From the NCBI GenBank assembly GCA_022843925.1, contig JALHMS010000002.1, forward strand, positions 205,906-269,905: 64,000 bases of DNA. The letters are read 5' to 3'. The position numbers and the translations under genes are program-made. Under the pieces are notes generated by a model. The model saw only the letters and a program-made list of their open reading frames with translations, did not search any database and had not been told where the DNA came from. Positions 18,052 to 25,964 of the stretch are shown piece by piece (positions within the stretch are counted from its first letter, which is position 1; the number at the start of each line of letters is the position of its first letter). This stretch comes from Burkholderiales bacterium. Its GTDB lineage: Bacteria; Pseudomonadota; Gammaproteobacteria; Burkholderiales; Ga0077523.

Positions 18052-18984
18052 TCAGAAGGCGACGTTCGAACCGCCCTTCAGTTGAAGGATGCGGCGTGCG
18101 TCATCGGGCGTTGCAACTTCGAGGCCCAGTTCCTCGAGGATGCGCCGGATCTTCGCGACCTGCTCGGCATTCGTCTGTGCGAGCCGGCCCTTCCCGAGCC
18201 ACAGGCTGTCCTCGAGACCCACCCGCACGTTCCCGCCCAGCACCGCGGACATCGAGGCGATGTACATCTGGTTGCGCCCGGCACCGAGCACGGACCACTG
18301 GTACTGGTTGCCGAAGAGGCGATCGGCGGTGCGGCGCATGTGCATGACGTCTTCCGGATGCGGGCCGATGCCGCCACGCAGACCGAAGACGGACTGGATG
18401 AAGAGCGGCGGCTTCACGAGTCCGCGTTCCAGGAAGTGCGCGGCCGTGTACAGGTGGCCGATGTCGTAGCACTCGATCTCGAAGCGCGTGCCGTTGTCGC
18501 TGCACGACTCGAGGATGTGCGCGATGTCCTTGAAGGTGTTCTTGAAGATCCGGTCGTGGGAGCCGTCGAGGTAGGGCAGTTCCCAGTCGTGCTTCCACTC
18601 CTTGAACCGCGGGATCATCTCGTAGAGCCCGAAGTTCATGGAGCCCATGTTGAGCGAGGCCACCTCCGGCTTCAGTTGCAGCGCGGGCTGCAGGCGCTCC
18701 TCGACGAGCATCGTCGGTGCACCGCCGGTGGTCAGGTTGATGACGACGTTGGAGGCGGCCTTGATCTTCGGGAGGAACTGGCGGAAGAGGTCGGGATCCT
18801 GGCTCGGACGGCCGTCCTCGGGCATCCGCGCGTGCAGGTGGACGATGGCCGCGCCGGCCTCGGCGGCACCGATGGCGGCCTCGGCGATCTCGTCGGGCGT
18901 GATCGGGAGGTAGGGCGACATCGTCGGGGTGTGGATCGCGCCCGTCACGGCGCAGGTGATGATGACCTTGCGTTGGTCTGCCAT
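18052..18984 (-). CDS. Beta-keto acid cleavage enzyme (BKACE, DUF849)
   Basis: This gene encodes 310 residues, normal for the family. The order TCAVTGAIHTPTMSPYLPITPDEIAEAAI, then AAIVHLHARMPEDGRPSQDP (H-x-H zinc ligands), NLTTGG and the C-terminal GGNVRVGLEDSLWL mark 3-keto-5-aminohexanoate cleavage-type enzymes. These zinc enzymes condense a beta-keto acid with acetyl-CoA to give acetoacetate and an acyl-CoA. In the family, substrate choice is set by a few pocket residues that cannot be called here. A GAGGAG ribosome site precedes the ATG. Next to it (59 bases) is a hydroxyacyl dehydrogenase, a likely producer of its keto acid. Confidence 0.92.
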   Translation of the reverse strand: MADQRKVIITCAVTGAIHTPTMSPYLPITPDEIAEAAIGAAEAGAAIVHLHARMPEDGRPSQDPDLFRQFLPKIKAASNVVINLTTGGAPTMLVEERLQPALQLKPEVASLNMGSMNFGLYEMIPRFKEWKHDWELPYLDGSHDRIFKNTFKDIAHILESCSDNGTRFEIECYDIGHLYTAAHFLERGLVKPPLFIQSVFGLRGGIGPHPEDVMHMRRTADRLFGNQYQWSVLGAGRNQMYIASMSAVLGGNVRVGLEDSLWLGKGRLAQTNAEQVAKIRRILEELGLEVATPDDARRILQLKGGSNVAF

Positions 18985-19043
18985 GCTGATTGCTCCTCTG
19001 GTCGGCGGGGCCTCGTTCGGCCCCACCTTGGTGATCGTCGGGG

Positions 19044-19979
19044 TCAGTCCTGCCCGTCCATGGTGCGCTTGTGGGCCACGAGCGCCATCAGCCGCCGGTC
19101 GCGCCAGGCCTCGCGGACGGCGTGGTCCGCGTGCGGCATGCGTTCGCGGCGCTCGGCTTCCACCTTCGCGACGAGATCGCCTTCCCACGGGCGCGCTGTG
19201 AGGCCCTGCATCATTCCCGTGAGCTTCGGGCCGTAGCGCGCGGCATAGTCGGCGACGCCGCCCGGGGCGTTCAGGTCGATGGTCTCGAAGGGCCCCATGA
19301 AGGCCCAGCGGAGTCCGAGGCCGTCGCGGATGGTCTTGTCGAGGTCTTCCACCGACACGTAGCCCTCGTCGACCAGACGCCACGATTCGATGAGCAGGGC
19401 CGCCTGGAGCCGGTTGAGGATGAAGCCCTCGACCTCCTTGCGGACCAGGATCGGCACCTGACCGACACTCTCGTGGAGGACGCGGGCGCGCTCCACGACG
19501 TCGGGCGAAGTGAACGGGGCAGGCGAGAGTTCGACGATCGGCACCACGTGGGGCGGGTTCACCGGGTGGGCCACGAGGCACCGATGCCGCCCGGGCACGT
19601 GACCCGCGAACCGCGATGTCTGGATGGTCGACGTCGAGCTCGCGAGGATGCAGTCGGCCTTCGCCGCAGCATCCATCTTCGAGAACACGTCGCGCTTCAC
19701 GTCCTCGCGCTCCGAGGTGTTCTCCTGCACGTAGTCGGCGTCGGCGATGGCGTCCTCGAGCGAGGTCGCGGCGCGGATGCGCGGCATGACGGCGTCGGGC
19801 GACTCCTCGATGAGTCCGAAGTGGCGCGTCTCGGCGAGACCGTCGCGGATGAGTCCGATGGCCTGATCCACCGCGCCGGGCGCTGCGTCATACAGCGCCA
19901 CGGGATGCCCGGCACGCGCGAACACCATGGCCCACGCGCGTCCGATCAGACCCGCGCCGATGACTGCGATCTTTTCCAT
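19044..19979 (-). CDS. 3-hydroxyacyl-CoA/L-carnitine-type dehydrogenase
   Basis: This gene encodes 311 residues. NAD motif GAGLIGRAWAMVFARAGHPVALYD is at the N-terminus, the catalytic region reads SSTSTIQTSRFA and HPVNPPHVVPIVEL, and the C-terminal domain carries LRWAFMGPFET. HPVNPP in place of the HFFNPP of FadB-type enzymes places it with the lambda-crystallin/L-carnitine dehydrogenase group, which oxidise free hydroxy acids rather than CoA esters. In carnitine use, such a dehydrogenase makes 3-dehydrocarnitine for a BKACE protein, and BKACE follows here. No carnitine thioesterase gene is seen, so another hydroxy acid is possible. Confidence 0.85.
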   Translation of the reverse strand: MEKIAVIGAGLIGRAWAMVFARAGHPVALYDAAPGAVDQAIGLIRDGLAETRHFGLIEESPDAVMPRIRAATSLEDAIADADYVQENTSEREDVKRDVFSKMDAAAKADCILASSTSTIQTSRFAGHVPGRHRCLVAHPVNPPHVVPIVELSPAPFTSPDVVERARVLHESVGQVPILVRKEVEGFILNRLQAALLIESWRLVDEGYVSVEDLDKTIRDGLGLRWAFMGPFETIDLNAPGGVADYAARYGPKLTGMMQGLTARPWEGDLVAKVEAERRERMPHADHAVREAWRDRRLMALVAHKRTMDGQD

Positions 19980-20019
19980 GCTTGTTCCTCGATGATCGTT
20001 GGCGGGGGCGCCGGAGCCG

Positions 20020-20046
20020 GTCAGGCCCACCCCCGCTGGGCCTGAC
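20020..20046 (-). other. 10-base-pair hairpin between the two dehydrogenase genes
   Basis: GTCAGGCCCA and its exact complement TGGGCCTGAC flank a seven-base loop of mostly C. On the minus strand this lies between the SDR stop (20048) and the next ribosome site. No U-run follows it, so it may be an mRNA-stabilising or attenuating element that sets relative expression inside the operon. Confidence 0.45.
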
Positions 20047-20047
20047 C

Positions 20048-20830
20048 TCAGGCCAGCGTCTCGACGTTCCCGCACACCGGGATGGCCTGGCCGCTGATGT
20101 GGCGGCCCGCGTCGGAGGCGAGGAAGAGGGCGGCGTTGGCGATGTCCTGCGCGGTGACGAAGGTGCGCATGGAGACGTTCTGCACCATGCGGTGCTTCTG
20201 CTCTTCGATGCTGATGCCGAGCGCGTTGGCCTTCGCGGCGGCGACACGGTCGATGCGGTCACCGGCGACGATGCCCGGCTGGATGCAGTTCACGCGCACG
20301 TTGTCCGGTCCGGCCTCGATGGCGAGGCTCGCGGTGTAGCCGACCACGCCCCACTTGGCGGCCGCGTAGGGCGATCGCAGGGGGAAGCCGAGCCGGCCGG
20401 CGGTGGACGACAGATTGATGATGCTGCCCCCGCCGGCGGCCTTGATCATGGGCATGGCGAGGCGCGTGCAGTAGAAGAGGCCGTTCAGGTCGACCGCAAT
20501 GCAGCGGTTCCAGTCCTCGATGGAGATGTCCTCCACCTTGCCGGTGGGTCCGGCGATGCCGGCGTTGTTCACGAGAACATCGAGTCCGCCGAGGTGTTTC
20601 CGGACGTCCTCGAACAGGCACTCGACCTGTGCCGGATCGGACACGTCGGTGACCGACGCGGTGATCGCCGGGTACAACGTCGCGAACTCCGCAAGCGCGG
20701 CGGTATCGACGTCGCAGATGTGAACGCGGGCGCCCGCCTCCGCGAAGGTGCCGGCGATGGCGCGGCCGATGCCTGCCGCGCCTGCCGTGACCAGAACGCG
20801 CAGACCCGTCGCCGAGAAATCCGGTTTCAT
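20048..20830 (-). CDS. Short-chain dehydrogenase/reductase (SDR)
   Basis: This gene encodes 260 residues. Cofactor motif VLVTAGAAGIGRAIA at about residue 12 (T-A-G-A-A-G-I-G, a variant of TGxxxGIG), NNAGIAG near 88, catalytic Ser in INLSSTAG and Tyr/Lys in YAAAKWG near 154-158 are all present. The Asp in CDVDTAA after the second strand favours NAD+. It is the first gene of the dehydrogenase-BKACE unit, and its substrate may be the first alcohol in that pathway. The exact substrate is unreadable. Confidence 0.9.
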   Translation of the reverse strand: MKPDFSATGLRVLVTAGAAGIGRAIAGTFAEAGARVHICDVDTAALAEFATLYPAITASVTDVSDPAQVECLFEDVRKHLGGLDVLVNNAGIAGPTGKVEDISIEDWNRCIAVDLNGLFYCTRLAMPMIKAAGGGSIINLSSTAGRLGFPLRSPYAAAKWGVVGYTASLAIEAGPDNVRVNCIQPGIVAGDRIDRVAAAKANALGISIEEQKHRMVQNVSMRTFVTAQDIANAALFLASDAGRHISGQAIPVCGNVETLA

Positions 20831-20884
20831 GCTTCCTCCCCCACTTGTCGGTATGGGTCCCGGGGTCGGGACAAGCCGGGGATT

Positions 20885-21952
20885 CTAATCTCGCGTCGCC
20901 AGTGAGGGCGAGAGGTCGTGCACGCCGCAGGGCGGGTCGTTGCAGAGATGGACTTCCACGGTGACGTGGTGCAAGCCCGGGAGGTCGTCGATGAGAGCCT
21001 TGTAGTGGTCCGCCGATCGCGGGTGGTGGGTCACGATCGAGACGATGGCGGCGCGGGCATCGCCGCCGAGCCGCCAGAGACGGAGGTCGGCGACGCGGTT
21101 GTCGGCATCGGCCTCGACGCGTCGCATGATCTCGCTCTTCAGGTCGGTGCTGTCGTCGGCGTCGAGCAGGATGTGGCTGCTGGCCTTCATGAGACCCCAG
21201 GCCCACCAGGCGATCAGCAGCGATGCACCGATGGCGACGAGCGGGTCGAGCCAGCGGAGATCGAGCCAGAGTCCCGCCACCAACGCACCGATCGCGAGCA
21301 CCGACGTGAGAGCATCGGCAACCACATGGAAGTAGGCCGCCCGCAGGTTGTGGTCGTGGGCCTCGTGGTGGACGTGCTCGTGCCCCTTGCAGGCCTCGTT
21401 GTGTGCGTGCCCGTGATCATGCCCGTGCCCGTGGTCGTGTCCGTGATGGTGTCCGCCGAGGAGGACGGCGCTGGTGATGTTCACCGCGAACCCGATCACC
21501 GCCACGATGAGCGCGTCGCGGAAATTGACGGGTTCCGGAGACAGCAGGCGTTCGACCGATTCGAAGGCCACCAGCACCGCCACCACCGCAAGCAGCAGCG
21601 CGCTCGAGTAGCCGGCCAGGGCACCGACCTTGCCGGTGCCGAACGAGAAGCGCTCGCTGGTCGCGTGCTTCCGCGCGTACGCGTAGGCAAAGGCCGCGAT
21701 CCCGAGCGCCGCCGCATGCGACCCCATGTGCCACCCGTCGGCGACGAGGGCGAGCGATCCCGTGACGTAGCCGGCGGCGAGTTCCACCGCCATCGTCACG
21801 AGCGTGAGGTAGAGAACGATACGGGCGCGCTTCTCCGACCGTGCCTGGCCGGCCGTGACCGGGACCTTCGGCTGACGCCAGCGCTGGAGCGGTTGCGGTT
21901 GGCGGATGGCCTGGTACTGCATCGGGGAGTCGTGGTTCATGGGATCCGTCAT
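20885..21952 (-). CDS. Cation diffusion facilitator (Zn/Co/Ni/Cd exporter, DmeF-like)
   Basis: This gene encodes 355 residues. Six membrane spans, with metal-site motifs SLALVADGWHMGSHAAALG near residue 58 (a D and two H) and FHVVADALTSVLA near 209. Between spans IV and V lies a His-rich loop HHHGHDHGHGHDHGHAHNEACKGHEH, a metal-buffer segment. CNDPPCGVHDL near the end is a Cys-His motif. This is the DmeF type, which exports Co, Ni or Zn from the cytoplasm. The start at ATG 21952 is uncertain (ATG 21940 also in frame); neither has a strong ribosome site. The Fur-family regulator gene lies just upstream. Confidence 0.9.
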   Translation of the reverse strand: MTDPMNHDSPMQYQAIRQPQPLQRWRQPKVPVTAGQARSEKRARIVLYLTLVTMAVELAAGYVTGSLALVADGWHMGSHAAALGIAAFAYAYARKHATSERFSFGTGKVGALAGYSSALLLAVVAVLVAFESVERLLSPEPVNFRDALIVAVIGFAVNITSAVLLGGHHHGHDHGHGHDHGHAHNEACKGHEHVHHEAHDHNLRAAYFHVVADALTSVLAIGALVAGLWLDLRWLDPLVAIGASLLIAWWAWGLMKASSHILLDADDSTDLKSEIMRRVEADADNRVADLRLWRLGGDARAAIVSIVTHHPRSADHYKALIDDLPGLHHVTVEVHLCNDPPCGVHDLSPSLATRD

Positions 21953-22156
21953 CTTCGGACAGGCGTCAGCGCTGGTGTCTGGCGCCCGGGACCGCGGGGT
22001 CAACGAGGCGGTGCGGCGCTCCGGCATCGTGAAGGCATCGGGCACGCGGCAACGGATGGGTACACCCGATCGCGGCAACGCTGTTGCAGTATGGCACGGA
22101 AGAATACCGCAGCGCAGCAACGGCGCCGGCCGCGTGCGTGCCCGGCGCCGGATGCC

Positions 22157-22654
22157 TCAGCTTCGGACGACGGCGCGGCGCGGGCGACCGGTGACGACCT
22201 TGTGCTTGCGGGGATCGTGGGTCTTGTTCGTCGGCGAGCAGTCGGCGCAGAGCCCCTTGATCGTGAGATCGATCTCCTGCGGCGTGTAGCCGGCCGGGAG
22301 TTCCGGCGTGAAGCCGCGACCGAGATCGTCGAGGCAGATCACGCGGTTGCAGCAGTTGCATTTGAAGTGGGCGTGGTTGTGGGCACTGGCCGCACCGGCC
22401 ACGTTGAAGCGCCACACGCGGTCGTCGCCCGAGATCTTGTGGGCGAGATTCTGTTCCGTGAGCCAGTCGAGGACGCGATACACCGTCACCCGATCGATCC
22501 CCGAGGCCTGGGAGAGCCGGGCCTCGATCTCGCCGTGCGTCAGGGCGGCCTCGGCCTTCAGCAGCGTCGCGAGGATCTCGATCCGCGCGTTCGTCACCCG
22601 TTCGCCGGTCGTCCGGATCATGTCTTCTGCGGTGACGCGAAAGTTGACTGCCAT
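22157..22654 (-). CDS. Fur-family metal-responsive repressor (Zur/Fur type)
   Basis: This gene encodes 165 residues. An N-terminal winged-helix domain (RVTNARIEILATLL through IDRVTVYRVLDWLTEQNLA) is followed by a dimerisation domain with HNHAHFKCNCCNRVICLDD and CADC, so a structural four-cysteine zinc site is retained. These proteins repress metal uptake genes when metal-loaded. The gene lies between a permease and an exporter for divalent metals, all in the same direction, so it probably controls them. The ATG 22654 follows GAGGA. Whether the effector is Zn, Ni or Fe cannot be read; the Cys content favours Zn. Confidence 0.9.
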   Translation of the reverse strand: MAVNFRVTAEDMIRTTGERVTNARIEILATLLKAEAALTHGEIEARLSQASGIDRVTVYRVLDWLTEQNLAHKISGDDRVWRFNVAGAASAHNHAHFKCNCCNRVICLDDLGRGFTPELPAGYTPQEIDLTIKGLCADCSPTNKTHDPRKHKVVTGRPRRAVVRS

Positions 22655-22766
22655 GGCGATTCCTCGTTCAGTACCGGTGATTCTGTCACGGGGTGGCAGA
22701 GGGTGTCCAACGGACCAGATCACGGCAGGAAAGATGCAACCACATTGCGCCCATTTGCGTGCACGA

Positions 22767-22786
22767 AATGCGACGATCGCAGCATT
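22767..22786 (-). promoter_or_regulatory. Candidate Fur-family operator, 20-base dyad
   Basis: AATGCGACGATCGCAGCATT is an inverted repeat (AATGC-nn-CGATCG-nn-GCATT, mismatching only at the nn positions), and it overlaps a second partial dyad CATTT...AAATG just before it (about 22752-22770). Fur/Zur boxes share the GAAATG...CATTTC outer pattern. It lies 113 bases before the start of the Fur-family gene, so self-repression is likely. Confidence 0.5.
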
Positions 22787-22825
22787 CGGGGGCTTGCGGA
22801 AGGGGTCATCGAGCGTGCGGCGAGC

Positions 22826-23623
22826 TCAGGTGCCGGGGTGCGATCCGCGCGAGAGCCAGACATAGGCGGCACCCACGGCCGCGACCAGCGTGATGCCGGC
22901 GGCGAGCCACACGCCCTCGGGGAGTTCGATGGCCGGGCTGTACCAGCGGGCGATGCCATAGGCAGCCACCCCGTAGGACATCGCGACGATCGTCCATCCA
23001 AGGATGCGCCGGAACCTGGCGGCTTCGTCGCGCTTCGCGCGTCGCAGGACCCGCGAAAGCAGCCGGCTGTCGATCGTGTCGGTCACCGCCATGCCCGAGG
23101 TGAAGCTGAGTCCCATCGCGAGCGCAAGCACGGGGCCGTGGCTGGACGTCGCGACATAGCCCCAGGCCGCGGCCTGCGTCGCCGTGTCGAACACCAGTCC
23201 GAACAAGACCCCGACCAACACGATCGCGAGCGGATGGCTCGAGTGCTTCAACCGCTCCGGGAGCAGTGGGCTGCGAGCGCCGATCGGCTGGAATTCACCC
23301 GGGGCCAGCAGGGCGCGGAGGTTGAACGTGCCCACGAGCAGCAGCAGGGCGATGGGTACCCAGGTACCGAAGGTTTCCAGGGCTTCGGGGGCCAGGTGTC
23401 GGTCACTCAGCAGACTCACCGCGACAGCGATCACCGTGACGAGGCCGCCGTGTCCCAGCGAGAAGAGTGTGCCGATCCATGGGGCGAGACCCGGACGTCG
23501 CTGTTCGGCGCGCAGCGTGAGTCCGTCAATCACGGCGATGTGGTCCGGGTCGAAGCCGTGACGCAGCCCCAGGACGAACAGGAGTCCCAGGCCGGACCAC
23601 GAGAACAGCTCGGCATTCGGCAT
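22826..23623 (-). CDS. HoxN/NixA-type nickel-cobalt permease family protein
   Basis: This gene encodes 265 residues with about six to eight membrane spans. HGFDPDHIAVIDG near residue 22 is the HX4DH motif of NiCoT transporters, and LGVLFGLVFDTATQ-type sequence (FGLVFDTATQAAAWG near 141) is the second conserved region. FSLGHGGLVTVIA in span 2 is also typical. NiCoT proteins import Ni or Co at high affinity, usually with a 330-residue length; this one is shorter, as in some HupE/NicO-like variants. It is transcribed ahead of the Fur-family gene. Export or import direction is inferred only from family. Confidence 0.82.
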   Translation of the reverse strand: MPNAELFSWSGLGLLFVLGLRHGFDPDHIAVIDGLTLRAEQRRPGLAPWIGTLFSLGHGGLVTVIAVAVSLLSDRHLAPEALETFGTWVPIALLLLVGTFNLRALLAPGEFQPIGARSPLLPERLKHSSHPLAIVLVGVLFGLVFDTATQAAAWGYVATSSHGPVLALAMGLSFTSGMAVTDTIDSRLLSRVLRRAKRDEAARFRRILGWTIVAMSYGVAAYGIARWYSPAIELPEGVWLAAGITLVAAVGAAYVWLSRGSHPGT

Positions 23624-23698
23624 CGACGGCTCCGGTTCCAGGGATCGGGATGGGTGGCAGCATGCAATGCGCAGGCCCGACCGCACAACCAGAATGCA

Positions 23699-23728
23699 TC
23701 ACCCCGGCCGAACGGCCGGCCGGGGTGA
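23699..23728 (-). terminator. GC-rich hairpin downstream of binding-protein gene
   Basis: TCACCCCGGCCG and its exact complement CGGCCGGGGTGA make a 12-base-pair stem with loop AACGGC. It is the second hairpin after the 23780 stop on the minus strand and is followed by a partly T-rich stretch (TGATGCATTCTGGTTGT). Confidence 0.6.
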
Positions 23729-23747
23729 GCGCACGGAGAACGACGAC

Positions 23748-23769
23748 GTGGCCGATCCGGATCGGCCAC
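23748..23769 (-). terminator. 22-base perfect palindrome directly after binding-protein gene
   Basis: GTGGCCGATCCGGATCGGCCAC is self-complementary throughout and begins 10 bases after the stop of the gene at 23780. With the hairpin at 23699-23728 it forms a double terminator that would also isolate the metal locus. Confidence 0.6.
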
Positions 23770-23779
23770 TCTTCCTGTC

Positions 23780-25069
23780 TCAGCGCTTGAAACCGCCCCG
23801 GATCCAGTCGATGCTCTTCACGCCATCGGGCGGGCTGATCTGATCGGGTGTGTAGTACTTGACGTTCGTGAGGGTGGGCTTGCCGTCTACCATGCGGATC
23901 GTTCCGTAGGGCACGTGCTGGACCGCCTGATGGCCCTTGCCGAGCGACATGTCGACGATGCCGGCGACCGACTCGAACTTCAGATACTCGAACGCCGCGA
24001 TCGTTTCGTCCTCGGTCGGCGCGGCCTTCTTCGCCTTCATCGCCTTTTCGTACGCTGCCTTCGCGCCGAAGAAGGCCGTGGCCATGTGGTACGACGAGTA
24101 CACCGCGGTCATCTTGAACTGCTCACGATAGGATTTCGCGAACCACTGGTTCAGCTTCGTGGCCGGCGCGAAGGGACCGTTGGGGCCGCGCGCACCGATC
24201 ATCGTGCCGTCGGGCAACTGGTTCCCAAGACGTTCGAGGATCGTGTCGCCGCAGATGATGATGTTGGGCGACTTCTTCAGCAGCCCACGCGGTGCGGCCT
24301 GCAGGATGTACGCCTCGAGGTCGCCGCCCCAGAGGGAGTTCTGCATCATCTCGGCGCTGCCGGTGGCCAGCGCGGAGATCTCGGTGTTGTACTGCCCCGC
24401 ACCGAGCTTCGGCGTGACGTTCGTGACGATCTGGGCCTGCGGCTTCAGCTGCTTGAGCGACTCGGTGAAGTCCGACCAGGCGTCCTGGCCCCAGGCGTAG
24501 TTCGGGTTGATGCCGGAGTACTGCTTCAGATTCGGATACTGCTCGGCCACGTAACGGGCCGCCGCGACGTTCTCCTGGGTGGCCATCGTCGTCGTACGGA
24601 ACACGTACTTGTAGCTGTTCTCTTCGAAGATCCGGTTGGTCGAGCAGTCGAACAGGACGGTGAGCTTCTTCATCTCCTCGGCCACCGGCGCGACGGCGAG
24701 GCAGTCGCCACTGGAGATCACACCGATCACGATATCGACGTTCTGGCGGCTCACGAGGTTGCGGTACTCCGTCACCACCTTGGTCGGCCCACCGGCCTCG
24801 TCCACGTACACCAGTTCGACCGGGCGCCCGCCGAACCCCTTCTGTTCGTAACCCGGTACCACGCCGCCCTTGTTGAAGGCTTCCACGAGGAGGTCCGATG
24901 CGTTCTTGGCCGGAACGCCGAAGGGTCCCGCAGCAGGGCCCGAGAGGAACGTGATGACGCCGATGCGCAGGGGCTTGGTCTCCTGGGCGATGGCGCTGCC
25001 GGCGGCGAGCGCGCCGACCATGCCGGCCATCAGCGTGCCGACGGTGGCGGTGACAAGGGAGCGGATCAC
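23780..25069 (-). CDS. Branched-chain-amino-acid-type ABC transporter substrate-binding protein
   Basis: This gene encodes 429 residues with a signal peptide ending in AIA (residues 1-28). PLRIGVITFLSGPAAGPFGVPAKNASDLLVEAFNKGGVVPG is the standard start of LivK-type periplasmic binding proteins, and the two-lobe layout continues to the end. No permease or ATPase genes lie beside it, so it must use components encoded elsewhere or act as a sensor. It is a stand-alone transcription unit: a perfect TATAAT (minus strand) 76 bases upstream and double hairpins downstream. The ligand is unknown. Confidence 0.9.
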   Translation of the reverse strand: MIRSLVTATVGTLMAGMVGALAAGSAIAQETKPLRIGVITFLSGPAAGPFGVPAKNASDLLVEAFNKGGVVPGYEQKGFGGRPVELVYVDEAGGPTKVVTEYRNLVSRQNVDIVIGVISSGDCLAVAPVAEEMKKLTVLFDCSTNRIFEENSYKYVFRTTTMATQENVAAARYVAEQYPNLKQYSGINPNYAWGQDAWSDFTESLKQLKPQAQIVTNVTPKLGAGQYNTEISALATGSAEMMQNSLWGGDLEAYILQAAPRGLLKKSPNIIICGDTILERLGNQLPDGTMIGARGPNGPFAPATKLNQWFAKSYREQFKMTAVYSSYHMATAFFGAKAAYEKAMKAKKAAPTEDETIAAFEYLKFESVAGIVDMSLGKGHQAVQHVPYGTIRMVDGKPTLTNVKYYTPDQISPPDGVKSIDWIRGGFKR

Positions 25070-25144
25070 TGGGGAATCTCCTCGAACTGTTGACTTGTGG
25101 GTGCTGCCGATCCTTCAGGTATCTCGGCCCTGAGAGAATCGACG

Positions 25145-25150
25145 ATTATA
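25145..25150 (-). promoter_or_regulatory. Perfect -10 hexamer for the binding-protein gene
   Basis: Read on the minus strand the six bases are TATAAT, preceded by TTTG. The -35 position has no good match (GGCAGT at 17-base spacing), so activity may depend on a regulator. The neighbouring plus-strand TAAAAT at 25179-25184 could serve tsaB. Confidence 0.45.
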
Positions 25151-25292
25151 CAAACGACGATCGACCGACTGCCTTCGCTAAAATCGAAGCGGACTTGTGT
25201 CCTCGGGCGGCTCCTGCTCGCGCCCGCCCTGGCGTTCTCCGAGCCTCCAGTGTCATTCCGGGCTTCCCCGGACCCACCTTCTCCAGAAGCCC

Positions 25293-25964
25293 TTGAAGAT
25301 CCTTGCCCTCGACACTTCCTCCGAACACTGCTCGGCCGCGCTTCTCCTGGACGGCGACGTGCGGCAGCGCCTGGAGCTCGCCGGCCAGCGCCATTCCCAG
25401 CTCCTCCTGCCCATGGTCCGATCCCTCCTCGACGAGGCCGGACTCCCGCTCGGTGCCCTGGATGGCGTTGCCGTGGCAGTCGGCCCCGGATCCTTCACCG
25501 GCCTGCGGATCGCCGTCTCGGCCGCCCAGGGCCTCGCTTTCGGCGCCGGTCTTCCCGTCGCCGGCGTGGGCACCCTCGAGGCATTGGCCTGGGGGCTCGA
25601 TGCGCCGATCGCGGTGGCTTGCGTGGACGCACGCATGGGCGAGATCTACTTCGCCGCCTGCCGCCGTGAGCACGGTCTGCTCGTCACCTCCGTCGGACCT
25701 GTCGTCGCGCCTCCTTCCGCGTTGCCCGACCTGCCGGTCGGCGATGTCATCGGTGGCGGCAACGCCTTCGCACGCTACGCCGAAGGGCTCGACGGGCGAT
25801 GGCCTCGCGGGTTGACACGCATCGACGCCGGAGCGATCACCGAGGCCAGGCACGTGGCAGCGCTCGCGGCCGCCTGTCATCCCGGTGGCTTCACGGCCGG
25901 ACCCGAGACGCTGTTGCCGGTCTATGTGCGCGACAAGGTCGCGTTGCGGGTCGACGAGCGATGA
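25293..25964 (+). CDS. tsaB: tRNA threonylcarbamoyladenosine biosynthesis protein TsaB
   Basis: This gene encodes 223 residues. TsaB is the scaffold partner of TsaD in t6A formation on tRNA. ILALDTSSEHCSAALLLDG at the start, HSQLLLPMV, VAVGPGSFTGLRI near residue 67, and CVDARMGEIYFA near 110 are diagnostic. The TTG start at 25293 is chosen because the conserved ILALDTS begins two codons later and no ATG is nearby. It overlaps rimI by four bases, the usual betaproteobacterial order. Confidence 0.94.
   Translation: MKILALDTSSEHCSAALLLDGDVRQRLELAGQRHSQLLLPMVRSLLDEAGLPLGALDGVAVAVGPGSFTGLRIAVSAAQGLAFGAGLPVAGVGTLEALAWGLDAPIAVACVDARMGEIYFAACRREHGLLVTSVGPVVAPPSALPDLPVGDVIGGGNAFARYAEGLDGRWPRGLTRIDAGAITEARHVAALAAACHPGGFTAGPETLLPVYVRDKVALRVDER

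Noticed and set aside
21405-21460. His-codon-rich repeat as a possible satellite
   Set aside because: It encodes the metal-binding loop between spans of the CDF exporter, as expected for DmeF-type proteins.
20918-23728. 936-codon plus-strand frame over the metal locus
   Set aside because: It lies opposite the CDF, Fur-family and permease genes, all of which have clear motifs.
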